Assembly (NCBI GenBank): GCA_019694465.1
Contig: JAIBBV010000044.1
Coordinates: 1 to 34,034 of the forward strand
Direction of reading: 5' to 3'
From: Oligoflexia bacterium
GTDB lineage: Bacteria > Bdellovibrionota_C > UBA2361 > JAFLCA01
Length of the DNA: 34,034 nt
Part shown: positions 23,922-31,146 of the stretch, one piece after another
Position numbering within the stretch: position 1 is the stretch's first letter
Layout of the letters: each line of letters opens with the position of its first letter
The notes under the pieces: model-generated
Told to the model about the DNA's origin: nothing
The model's database searches: none
What the model saw: the letters and a program-made list of their open reading frames with translations, nothing else
Translations under genes and position numbers: made by a program

Positions 23922-25676
23922 ATGCCTAATTCCAAAACGCCCTCATTAAAGACAGAAGCCAGCGTCGCTAAGTCCCTTTTTCTTGGCAAAATCGTAGAAG
24001 ACAACTTGTTTCCATTCCCCACTGTCAATGCCAGTGAGGCGGAAACATTAAGCTTAGTGCTTGATTCTATTGATAAGTTTATGGCCCCCAAGGAGAAGGA
24101 GTATCGGGAATTCGACCACAAGGGCGCCCAACCTGAGGACTACATACAGGAGCTGCGTGAGCTTGGCTTGTTTGGGCTGATTATCCCCGAGGACTTTGGT
24201 GGTCTTGGACTTTCAAACATCGGTTATTCCCGCGTTCTACAGCAGACTAGTAGGTATGACGCATCCACCTCCTTAACCATAGGAGCACATAGTTCAATTG
24301 GTATGAAGGGAGTACTGCTGTTTGGCAACGCAGAACAACGCAAGAAGTATCTTCCTAAGCTCGCAAGCGGTGAAATGATCGCTGCCTTCTGTCTTACGGA
24401 GCCCGGGTCTGGTTCCGATGCTGGTTCGATTAAAACCAACGCAAACCAAAACCCCGATGGCTCCTGGACTCTTAGCGGCGAAAAAATCTGGATCACCAAT
24501 GGCGCTATGGCAGAATTTTTTACAGTCTTCGCGCGCACCGGAAATGAACACGGCAAACTAACGGCCTTCCTAGTGGAGCGTAACTTCGGCGGGATCAAGT
24601 CTGGCCCTAAAGAAGATAAACTTGGAATTCGAGCCTCAGCCACAACGACAGTAAGTTTTGAAAATACAGTTGTTCCAGCCGCTAACGTGCTTGGTGAAGT
24701 TGGGAAGGGGTTCAAGATTGCCATGAGTATCTTGAACAACGGACGCACGGGCCTTGGAGGCGGCTGCGTCGGGGCCATGAAGCGCCTGATCGCTTTGTCA
24801 GCTAAGCAGGCTGCAGAGCGTAAGCAGTTCGGGCGGCCAATAGCCGAATTTGGACTAGTCAAAGAGAAATTGGCACAGATGGCCGTAAATTGCTTCGCCA
24901 GCGAGTGTGCCGTTACTATGGTGGGGCACTACATTGACTCAGGCGTAGAGGACTACTCGATTGAAGCCGCTATGAGCAAGATTTTTGCGAGCGAGTCGCT
25001 TTGGATGGTTGCATACGAGGCGCTCCAAATCGCCGGCGGCAACGGATTCATGAAGGAATACCCTTACGAATTGGTCATGCGCGATTCTCGCATCAACATG
25101 ATTTTCGAGGGTACTAATGAGATCTTGCGCCTATACGTCGGCTTATCTGGACTAAAAGAGGCAGGCGAGTACCTAAAGGAAATTAAATCCAGCGTAGGGA
25201 AAATATTCAACGATCCGATTAAGGGCTTCGGCGTTCTTTCTGGTTATGCCGGCAAAAGACTCTCCGAAATTACAAGTTTAGGACGCGAAAAATTGGTGGC
25301 CGTACATCCAGCGCTGAGTGACCAAGCCAAGGTATATCAGGAATATACTCAGCGCTTGTCGAAGGCGAGCGATGAATTGCTTCGCCGATATGGAAAGGAA
25401 ATAATCGGAATGCAATTTCCGACTAAACGTGTAGCTGAGGTGTCACTAGATCTATTTGTTGGACTATGCGTGCTATCGCGCGTAAGCAAGATGCTGGCCG
25501 CCAAAGGCGAGGGCGCCTGCAAGCATGAGCTCGAAATTGCGACTATCTTTACCCAACAGGCGAAACGCCGCATGAATCAAAACATAGCGCGCCTGATCTC
25601 GCACGAAGATGATGAGATGCGCAGCTTAGCAGACCACATTACAGCATCAGCCGGATATAGCTGGGATATTTTATAA
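23922..25676 (+). CDS. Acyl-CoA dehydrogenase, long-chain (VLCAD/ACAD9-like) type
   Basis: This flavoprotein has 584 residues, longer than the roughly 380 of common acyl-CoA dehydrogenases because of a C-terminal helical extension of about 170 residues, as in very-long-chain types. Signatures are CLTEPGSGSDAGSI, WITNGAMAEFF, ERKQFGRPIAEFGLVK and GGNGFMKEYPYELVMRD; the catalytic base is E396 in MIFEGTNEILRLYV. It probably starts long-chain fatty acid oxidation. The ATG at 23922 has GGAG at 23911-23914, with good spacing. The upstream 183-base region is shared with the divergent Omp85 gene; a TATACT at 23867-23872 could be its -10, with a poorly placed -35. The FG-GAP gene follows after 10 bases. 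No FadE-specific features are seen. Confidence 0.93.
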   Translation: MPNSKTPSLKTEASVAKSLFLGKIVEDNLFPFPTVNASEAETLSLVLDSIDKFMAPKEKEYREFDHKGAQPEDYIQELRELGLFGLIIPEDFGGLGLSNIGYSRVLQQTSRYDASTSLTIGAHSSIGMKGVLLFGNAEQRKKYLPKLASGEMIAAFCLTEPGSGSDAGSIKTNANQNPDGSWTLSGEKIWITNGAMAEFFTVFARTGNEHGKLTAFLVERNFGGIKSGPKEDKLGIRASATTTVSFENTVVPAANVLGEVGKGFKIAMSILNNGRTGLGGGCVGAMKRLIALSAKQAAERKQFGRPIAEFGLVKEKLAQMAVNCFASECAVTMVGHYIDSGVEDYSIEAAMSKIFASESLWMVAYEALQIAGGNGFMKEYPYELVMRDSRINMIFEGTNEILRLYVGLSGLKEAGEYLKEIKSSVGKIFNDPIKGFGVLSGYAGKRLSEITSLGREKLVAVHPALSDQAKVYQEYTQRLSKASDELLRRYGKEIIGMQFPTKRVAEVSLDLFVGLCVLSRVSKMLAAKGEGACKHELEIATIFTQQAKRRMNQNIARLISHEDDEMRSLADHITASAGYSWDIL

Positions 25677-25686
25677 GTATTTGGCC

Positions 25687-27549
25687 ATGATGAAGAACAT
25701 ACCCTCACACTTTCCAATAAGCTTACTTTTTAGCTTGGGAGTACTAAGCCTTAGTTCTGTTGCAATTGCGCAACCCTTTATTGATATCTCAGGTACTAAC
25801 CCGAACGAAGACTTCGGAGCTGCCTTAAGCTGTCGTGGGCCAAGAATTGTAGTTGGAGCCCCCGGTAGGCCGATATCGAGCACACAGGATGTAGGCGCAG
25901 TAGATATATACGATCTCGCCAGTAACACCCTGTCCAATAACATTGCTTTTCCTGGGTCGCCCATAGGCGGCGAGCGATTTGGGCATGCAGCTGCTTTTAT
26001 ACCTGACATAAACTCAGACACATTGAGCGATCTTGCCGTTGGAGCACCGGGAAACCTCCAAGGTTCGGTTTACGTATACACGAATCTAGCTACTGCTCCG
26101 ACACTCTCTATTTCTGGAGCTCAGTCATTCGAGCGTTTTGGTAATGCACTATCTCCAGTTGGCGATATCAACGGCGATGGAATTGCTGACTTGGCTATCT
26201 CGGCACCTGACAGATCTAATTTCACCACCAACGACGGCGCAGTGTTGATTTATGATTTGGTAGCGAGCGGGAGTCCTGCTCTACTAAGGAACTATGTTGG
26301 CGCTGCAGCTGGCGAGGGCCTGGGCGAACATTTGGTGGAACTTTCTGATTACAATAACGATGGACGTCATGATCTTGCAGCAAGCGCGCCATCAGCAACA
26401 ACCGCAGCTGGCCCCAGCGGCCTAGTTAGAATATTAGGAACAAATACTAGCTCAAGCTTGATTGCCACAATTCCTGGAGCTCAAGCCAATGAGAAGTTTG
26501 GGGACGCAATCGCCAATCTAGGAGATATTAATCAGGACGGCTTCGATGATTTGGCCATCGGTGCCCCATTAGCTGATGTTGCGGGAATAGGGGTTGATGC
26601 AGGTAGGGTCGAAATACACTCCGGCGCCCTAATCGCGCTCGGCTCAGCCAGCGGCACCGTGCTCTGCAACTTAGATGGTGCCGCAGCGGGAGACCTCTTC
26701 GGTTCCTCAGTGCAAGGGCTAGGTGACAGCAACTTTGACGGGCAGAGAGATTTCGCCGTTGGAGCAGCCGGAGCCTTTAGTGGCACCGGAATGGTATTCT
26801 TCTACTCCTTTTCAAACGGCACATGCCAGCTTAACTCAAGCCTACTTCCTACCATTGCGACAGGCGGCCAAGTCATAGGTGAAGGCTATGGTACGGCTAT
26901 AGCAGGAGCAGGCGGCGGACTGGCTGCTTCATGCGACTTCAACTCTGATGGCGCATCGGACTTTGTAATAGCTGCTAAAGGGAATCCTCAGTTTCCAAAT
27001 CCCGGACACATTTTTGCCTATCACGGTGTTATTTCTCCCACCGCCACCCCAACACCAGTTCCCACAGCGCAGCTTCCGACACAGGCCATCCTAGCAATCA
27101 GAGTGGACGAGAAGGGGACTTTTACTGGGACCTTAACCTACGATCGAGATCCGGCTGGTCAGTGTAACGCCACATTTCTAGCTCGAACCGTATACGCGGG
27201 CCTGCTCGGAAAGGTGGCAGCGATTGACACCAGCATTCAAAGCGCGCCCCAAGCTTTAAAGATTGTGACTGGACTACCTCGTGTAAGAGTAGTCGAAAAC
27301 AAAAAGCCAATATTATACATGCTGGTTCGCACCGACTGTGGAAGCTACCAGTTTAATTCGAACGTAGTAGGGCGCTTCCTAAACTGCGGGAGCGCGGCGC
27401 TCCCCGTTACAGGCGGCGAGTGGCTACAGCTACTACATGATGCATTGAAGTCCACTAGCAGCAGCACTTCAATCAAAGGCGGAGTGCAAGTGGAGATTGG
27501 AAAGGTCAAAAAGAAGAAGGTCGCCAAAAAGCACGGCAAGGGCAAATAG
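25687..27549 (+). CDS. Secreted FG-GAP beta-propeller protein (integrin-alpha-like)
   Basis: The 620-residue product has a signal peptide (ISLLFSLGVLSLSSVAIA, cleavage likely before QPF). Six calcium-loop motifs of the form DxNxDGxxDL appear, for example GDINGDGIADLAISAP, SDYNNDGRHDLAASAP and GDINQDGFDDLAIGAP. With an initial degenerate blade (RIVVGAP) this gives about seven blades, the size of an integrin-alpha propeller. A proline/threonine linker (SPTATPTPVPTAQ) leads to a C-terminal domain of about 150 residues. The protein ends with a short lysine-rich tail. Such proteins are usually surface-exposed adhesins or lectin-like proteins. The gene starts 10 bases after the acyl-CoA dehydrogenase stop, with no clear ribosome site; a TTG at 25681 is a worse start. 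The partner is unknown. Confidence 0.87.
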   Translation: MMKNIPSHFPISLLFSLGVLSLSSVAIAQPFIDISGTNPNEDFGAALSCRGPRIVVGAPGRPISSTQDVGAVDIYDLASNTLSNNIAFPGSPIGGERFGHAAAFIPDINSDTLSDLAVGAPGNLQGSVYVYTNLATAPTLSISGAQSFERFGNALSPVGDINGDGIADLAISAPDRSNFTTNDGAVLIYDLVASGSPALLRNYVGAAAGEGLGEHLVELSDYNNDGRHDLAASAPSATTAAGPSGLVRILGTNTSSSLIATIPGAQANEKFGDAIANLGDINQDGFDDLAIGAPLADVAGIGVDAGRVEIHSGALIALGSASGTVLCNLDGAAAGDLFGSSVQGLGDSNFDGQRDFAVGAAGAFSGTGMVFFYSFSNGTCQLNSSLLPTIATGGQVIGEGYGTAIAGAGGGLAASCDFNSDGASDFVIAAKGNPQFPNPGHIFAYHGVISPTATPTPVPTAQLPTQAILAIRVDEKGTFTGTLTYDRDPAGQCNATFLARTVYAGLLGKVAAIDTSIQSAPQALKIVTGLPRVRVVENKKPILYMLVRTDCGSYQFNSNVVGRFLNCGSAALPVTGGEWLQLLHDALKSTSSSTSIKGGVQVEIGKVKKKKVAKKHGKGK

Positions 27550-27550
27550 A

Positions 27551-27582
27551 GGGGCCCAAACTGCTCCCTTCGTCCGGGCCCC
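27551..27582 (+). terminator. GC-rich hairpin after the FG-GAP gene
   Basis: GGGGCCC (27551-27557) pairs perfectly with GGGCCCC (27576-27582) around an 18-base loop, two bases after the stop codon. No T-run follows on either strand, so it is only a possible terminator or an mRNA end stabiliser. Confidence 0.35.
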
Positions 27583-27639
27583 CTAGTGTCCAGAGCTACA
27601 ATTATTCAAGGAATCAGTGACTCAGGACATTAGAAACAA

Positions 27640-27897
27640 TTATGCTTCAGCCAGCAGGCGCCGCAAATTGCGCACGGGACGCTCAGACTGATCACCCCCA
27701 CCGCTCGCTGCCGACTTAATGCGCTCAAGTAATACCGCCTTGTCAGCCCGATCTAGGTCCGAATTTTCAACGCGCCTATAACGCAGGCGATAATTTACTC
27801 GATCTGACTCTCTCTCCTCACTTGGTGCTGCCTCTCTGCGCCTAGCAGGGGTCGCTCTCTCTATAACATCCTGTGCTTGTGCACGATCGACTCTCAT
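27640..27897 (-). CDS. Small charged hypothetical protein
   Basis: An 85-residue frame starts at ATG 27897, preceded by a strong site (GAGGA with eight-base spacing, overlapping AAGGA). It is highly charged (ATPARRREAAPSEERESD, later YRLRYRRVENSDLDRADKAV) and ends RPVRNLRRLLAEA, a short amphipathic helix. It resembles no family I know. Longer readings begin at ATG 27912 or a TTG at 27957. The good ribosome site makes it likely real. It follows the tyrosine recombinase gene on the same strand by about 180 bases, a region with two small dyads (27962-27984 and 27992-28004). A role as a regulator or recombinase accessory is conceivable but unsupported. Confidence 0.5.
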   Translation of the reverse strand: MRVDRAQAQDVIERATPARRREAAPSEERESDRVNYRLRYRRVENSDLDRADKAVLLERIKSAASGGGDQSERPVRNLRRLLAEA

Positions 27898-27961
27898 GGG
27901 TTCCTTCCTCATTAATATGGCCTGCTGCAAGCCCGAACACCCCGAATGGTGCTGCAAGTAG

Positions 27962-28004
27962 GCCGATACAAATTAGATATCGGCGCAGCTGCTACAAACT
28001 GTAG
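27962..28004. other. Two adjacent small dyads downstream of the recombinase gene
   Basis: GCCGATA (27962-27968) and TATCGGC (27978-27984) form a perfect 7-bp dyad with a 9-base loop; CTACA (27992-27996) and TGTAG (28000-28004) form the next one. They could be a terminator of the recombinase gene, an operator for the small gene, or a recombination site. No T-run is present. Confidence 0.35.
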
Positions 28005-28079
28005 TGACAAAATAAACGCAGTCGCAATTAGCTTGCAATATCAGGTAGTTATCAACTTTAGCAATGTAAGAATATTACA

Positions 28080-29195
28080 CTACTCAGACTCAAAATCTAG
28101 CGCTTTCCCAGGTCCCTGATCCACGCTCATGCGTCGTTTATCATATAGCTCAACCATCTGGATGCTAGAGTGTCTAGAAAACCCCTGAACCTCCCGATGC
28201 GGAATACCCTGATCAAGCAGCTTAGTAATAGCTGTAGCGCGTGCGGAATGCGGGGATACGAACGCGCCGGCGCCAGCCTTTTCGCAATAGTGTTTAAAAA
28301 GCTTGTAAATTCCGCTAACCGAGACCGGCAGGTTGGTTGCACTGCGCCCACCGCGGCCAGTATAACTTACAAACAAGAAATCAGCATCAGCGGCCTTCTC
28401 TCGGCGCCGCTGCGCTACTAACTTACTTACCACAGCTGCAGCCCAATCAGGCAAAGCCTGCTCAGCATCTTTCTTGGCCTTGGTGGAACGTAAATAAAGA
28501 AAAATAGTTCCACGTGCAGTCTTACGCACATCAGCGATTCTAAGCCTCGAAGCTTCGCTACGCCTAAGCGCGCCCCCGAACAAAACACTTAAGATCGCCT
28601 TGTCGCGCAAGCCCTTAGGACTAGTTGCATCTGGGACAGATATCACGCGCCGCACGAGCGAGAAATCGATCATCTCAGTAGGGCGCTTGCGCCCGGATTC
28701 TTTAGGCGGAGCAGGGACCCTATCGCTATCAAATTGATTAGAACTACAGCCAAGCCCAGCCGCAATGAACATGCGATAAATACGCCTTAAGGCGGCAAAC
28801 TTTTTTGCAATCGTGGCATTTGAAAGCGTATCCTCGAGCCCTTCGCTCTTTGCCAAACGCGCCCGCCGGACGTCCACAGCTCTCGATTCGGACTCAGTTC
28901 GCCGCATTCTAGGACGCTCTCCAGGCCGCTTATGTAGCCAATTTCGGTATGCGACGGCATGTAAGTCGGTTGCAGCGACCAAGCGAGCTGCGCCTTCGGA
29001 GCTCCCGAACTCTACACCAATGAACTCGCACCACTCTCGAAGAATTCCAAGATATGTATCCTGGGTATTAGGGGAGCGCAAAGAAAGGAAAGCCGACAAG
29101 CGCACCCAAAGCTCATGCGTGGCCTCAAAGCCGCCACTGGCGCGGGAACGCGCCGCCACAGCGGGGAGATGTTCAGCACTAGATTTCTTGGGCAT
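28080..29195 (-). CDS. Tyrosine recombinase (phage integrase/XerC-like family)
   Basis: The protein has the two-part layout of the family. An N-terminal SAM-like core-binding domain covers about residues 25-150, with FLSLRSPNTQDTYLGILREW, but also an arginine-rich stretch (about 90-115) that XerC and XerD lack. The catalytic domain has all five expected residue types: R211 in GGALRRSEASRL, a lysine in STKAKKDAEQ (K239 or K241), H316 and R319 in SPHSARATAI, H342 in FSRHSSIQMV, and nucleophile Y351 in ELYDKRR. It is therefore probably active. Start ATG 29195 gives 371 residues; a TTG at 29228 adds 11. No phage, cassette or transposon genes surround it. Two inverted repeats lie upstream (29240-29328). 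Confidence 0.88.
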   Translation of the reverse strand: MPKKSSAEHLPAVAARSRASGGFEATHELWVRLSAFLSLRSPNTQDTYLGILREWCEFIGVEFGSSEGAARLVAATDLHAVAYRNWLHKRPGERPRMRRTESESRAVDVRRARLAKSEGLEDTLSNATIAKKFAALRRIYRMFIAAGLGCSSNQFDSDRVPAPPKESGRKRPTEMIDFSLVRRVISVPDATSPKGLRDKAILSVLFGGALRRSEASRLRIADVRKTARGTIFLYLRSTKAKKDAEQALPDWAAAVVSKLVAQRRREKAADADFLFVSYTGRGGRSATNLPVSVSGIYKLFKHYCEKAGAGAFVSPHSARATAITKLLDQGIPHREVQGFSRHSSIQMVELYDKRRMSVDQGPGKALDFESE

Positions 29196-29239
29196 ATTAA
29201 AACTGTAGCTACTTATCGGGTGACGCAAACCACCCTTTT

Positions 29240-29271
29240 TACTTCGCCAGTTTTCTAGTTCTGGTGAAGTA
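29240..29271. promoter_or_regulatory. Inverted repeat 1 upstream of the tyrosine recombinase
   Basis: TACTTCGCCAG (29240-29250) and CTGGTGAAGTA (29261-29271) form 11 pairs, one of them G-T, around TTTTCTAGTT. The size resembles tyrosine recombinase core sites (arms of 11-13 bases, short spacer), although the 10-base spacer is longer than usual. Confidence 0.45.
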
Positions 29272-29275
29272 TTGT

Positions 29276-29328
29276 AGGGGCCTGTAATCAGGCTGGCAAT
29301 ACACTAATTAGTCACCTTACAGGCCCTT
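29276..29328. promoter_or_regulatory. Inverted repeat 2 between recombinase and MFS genes
   Basis: GGGCCTGTAA (29278-29287) and TTACAGGCCC (29317-29326) pair perfectly; an A-T and a G-T pair extend them. The 29-base centre holds a 10-base palindrome, ACTAATTAGT (29303-29312). It lies just after the MFS stop codon (29338). It may end MFS transcription, or bind protein or recombinase. Confidence 0.5.
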
Positions 29329-29337
29329 CAATTCCCC

Positions 29338-30510
29338 TTAGCGAGCTGTTCGAGCTTGTGCAACTGATGCCTGTGGCAGTCGCAGCCAGCCTAAGTTTGC
29401 AAGGCCTCCGATTAGCATTACAGCGCATATTGTTGCGACGCTTGAGCTATCCAGTACCAACAAAACAAGGGCACATGTTACGCACCTGCCGAAGTTAAGG
29501 AACACCTCGCGACATAGTATGAACCGCACCGGATCAGCTGCACGACTAAACGCGTACAAATAGGAATCCAGCGAAGCATATAGGATATTGGTGGTTAAAC
29601 GCGTGGCCGTATCAGCCGCCACAAGCAACCACGCCAGCGGATTGTAGGCTGCCAGCACGGCCAATCCAGAACTAAAGACTCTAAGCCAAACCGCAAGACC
29701 AAGCGGTCGGCTGCGGTTGTTATTATCAAAGGCAACACCCAAACCGCGGCCAAGCAGGGCGCTTCCAAGGGCCCCCAGAGCCACAACAGCCCCTACTAGC
29801 TTAATTCCTGGCAATAGCACCAACAACAATCCGCCCCACATAGAGCTCAGCCCAATTTCAGCAACTCCCTCACAAAAATACGAAGGCTTAATTTTGCGCG
29901 CCAAGTTGAACCTTACAATACCCGCCAAGGACTGCCGTCCTGGTAGCTCGCCTTGCTTGGGCAGCTCCAATAGCGCCAGTGGCAGCAGCGACAAGCATGC
30001 CGTTACCAATGAGAGTTGAAAAACAACCCCTAGACCAAATCTATCTCCAAGGTAGCCAGTGGCCAACGCTCCAACTGCACCCGTAGCAACACGCGCAATC
30101 AATAATGTTGAGACCTGGCGCCCGACCGTGCCCTCCGTGCCACTTATAGAAAACCACCAATGACGAATCGGCCAATAACCAGCGCAAAATAGCGCGAAGC
30201 AGATAGATGCTGGAATCAGATTTAACAGCGCGTTGGGATGCTCTGTTCTTGAGAAGAAATATGCCGCTAGCGGCTCACCAGCCAGCCAAAGCAACATCAT
30301 CAAGCGCGGCTGACGGATTCGCATCGCCAAATCAAACAGCGGCACAACCAAAATTAGCACGATGAAAAAATTACAGAGTGCCCATGCAAAATAGGCGCGT
30401 AGTCCACCACTAAGCGAAAAAAATAGATAGGGAACACTTAACGCCTGCAGCGCGAGCGTTAGCATCAAGAAAGCTTCATGTAAGTAGAAGAGAGGAATAT
30501 TCTTTCGCAT
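29338..30510 (-). CDS. MFS-like membrane transporter
   Basis: This 390-residue hydrophobic protein appears to cross the inner membrane about twelve times, in two groups of six. An early helix pair is LMLTLALQALSVPYLFF and FFIVLILVVPLF; a later one is LLLVLLPGIKLVGAVVALG. A loop with GYLGDRFGLG matches the MFS motif between helices 2 and 3 or its repeat (D-R/K-G-R type). The mid-loop (ELPKQGELPGRQS) is hydrophilic. No substrate signature is visible. The ATG at 30510 is chosen by the track of the hydrophobic N-terminus; a -10-like TATACG lies at 30520-30525 on its strand, only nine bases from the ATG, so the message may be leaderless. J-domain and exonuclease genes are upstream on the same strand. 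Confidence 0.75.
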   Translation of the reverse strand: MRKNIPLFYLHEAFLMLTLALQALSVPYLFFSLSGGLRAYFAWALCNFFIVLILVVPLFDLAMRIRQPRLMMLLWLAGEPLAAYFFSRTEHPNALLNLIPASICFALFCAGYWPIRHWWFSISGTEGTVGRQVSTLLIARVATGAVGALATGYLGDRFGLGVVFQLSLVTACLSLLPLALLELPKQGELPGRQSLAGIVRFNLARKIKPSYFCEGVAEIGLSSMWGGLLLVLLPGIKLVGAVVALGALGSALLGRGLGVAFDNNNRSRPLGLAVWLRVFSSGLAVLAAYNPLAWLLVAADTATRLTTNILYASLDSYLYAFSRAADPVRFILCREVFLNFGRCVTCALVLLVLDSSSVATICAVMLIGGLANLGWLRLPQASVAQARTAR

Positions 30511-30519
30511 TCACTAAAG

Positions 30520-30538
30520 CGTATAGCACAAGCGCTTG
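30520..30538 (-). promoter_or_regulatory. Possible extended -10 promoter and palindrome before the MFS gene
   Basis: On the minus strand TG-C-TATACG (30528-30520 area) fits an extended -10 element, with no good -35. It overlaps the edge of a perfect palindrome, CAAGCGCTTG (30529-30538). A repressor on this palindrome would block the promoter. Confidence 0.35.
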
Positions 30539-30585
30539 CAGAAATAACTGCTGTGACTGCCATATAAGCGGCGCCCTAGGCAAAA

Positions 30586-31083
30586 CTACTTTTGGTTGCC
30601 ACTTGAGCGTCCGAAGAAAGACATAAGCGCCTCGAAAAACCCCACGTTACTCGGGGCCTTGTATTGCTCTGGCTCATCAAATGCCGAATTGAGTTCTTCC
30701 TTGGACTGGGTTCCAAATACTCCGAAAGCAGCAGCGGTTCTGGCCGGCCTGATTAAAGCAGGATCCGGAAAGGGCGCATCCCCCATCCCAGCTGGAATTC
30801 TGTCATCATCCCAAGCTGCCAAATTGCGCGGCAAAATTCGATCGTATGCCGCCCTTTGCTCCCGATTCGTGAGTATGTTGTAGGCATGCGTAATGAGCTT
30901 GAATGTGTCATTTTCCGACGGTGGTCCAGCTTTGGCCCCTAGTATCTCATCAAAGAAATGTGAGTCTGGATGATAAACGCGAGCAAGTTCTTTATAGGCG
31001 CGCCGAATATCTTCCTCAGCAGCTTCAGGCGCCACACCTAGAATTTCATAATACGACTTGCCAGAAAAGTTTGGCATACGCAC
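30586..31083 (-). CDS. J-domain (DnaJ-like) co-chaperone
   Basis: The 165-residue product opens with a J domain (residues 10-80): SYYEILGVAPEAAEEDIRRAYKEL, the HPD motif in VYHPDSHFF, and ITHAYNILTNREQRAAYDRIL. J domains stimulate DnaK ATPase and choose its clients. The rest (about residues 85-165) is a proline- and alanine-rich segment without DnaJ zinc fingers or substrate domains, so it belongs to the short type III J proteins. A GTG at 31083 is preferred because GGGAGG sits eight bases before it; ATG 31077 would have a longer spacing. It is placed between exonuclease I and an MFS gene, and the three may be one operon. Confidence 0.85.
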   Translation of the reverse strand: MRMPNFSGKSYYEILGVAPEAAEEDIRRAYKELARVYHPDSHFFDEILGAKAGPPSENDTFKLITHAYNILTNREQRAAYDRILPRNLAAWDDDRIPAGMGDAPFPDPALIRPARTAAAFGVFGTQSKEELNSAFDEPEQYKAPSNVGFFEALMSFFGRSSGNQK

Positions 31084-31108
31084 GCCCGAGGCCTCCCTAT
31101 CTGATATC

Positions 31109-31120
31109 GGCAGCGCTGCC
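31109..31120. other. 12-base perfect palindrome between sbcB and the J-domain gene
   Basis: GGCAGCGCTGCC at 31109-31120 lies inside a larger imperfect dyad (TCGGC with GCCGA). It could be an operator or the base of a small hairpin; no T-run is present. Confidence 0.3.
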
Positions 31121-31146
31121 AGCCGACTTGATATGCCTATGTTGGA

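Noticed and set aside
27551..27582. Intrinsic terminator of the FG-GAP gene
   Set aside because: The stem is strong but lacks a T-run on either strand; kept only at low confidence.
28080..29328. Integron or prophage
   Set aside because: The recombinase is alone: no cassette-like array, phage structural genes or tRNA attachment site is visible nearby.
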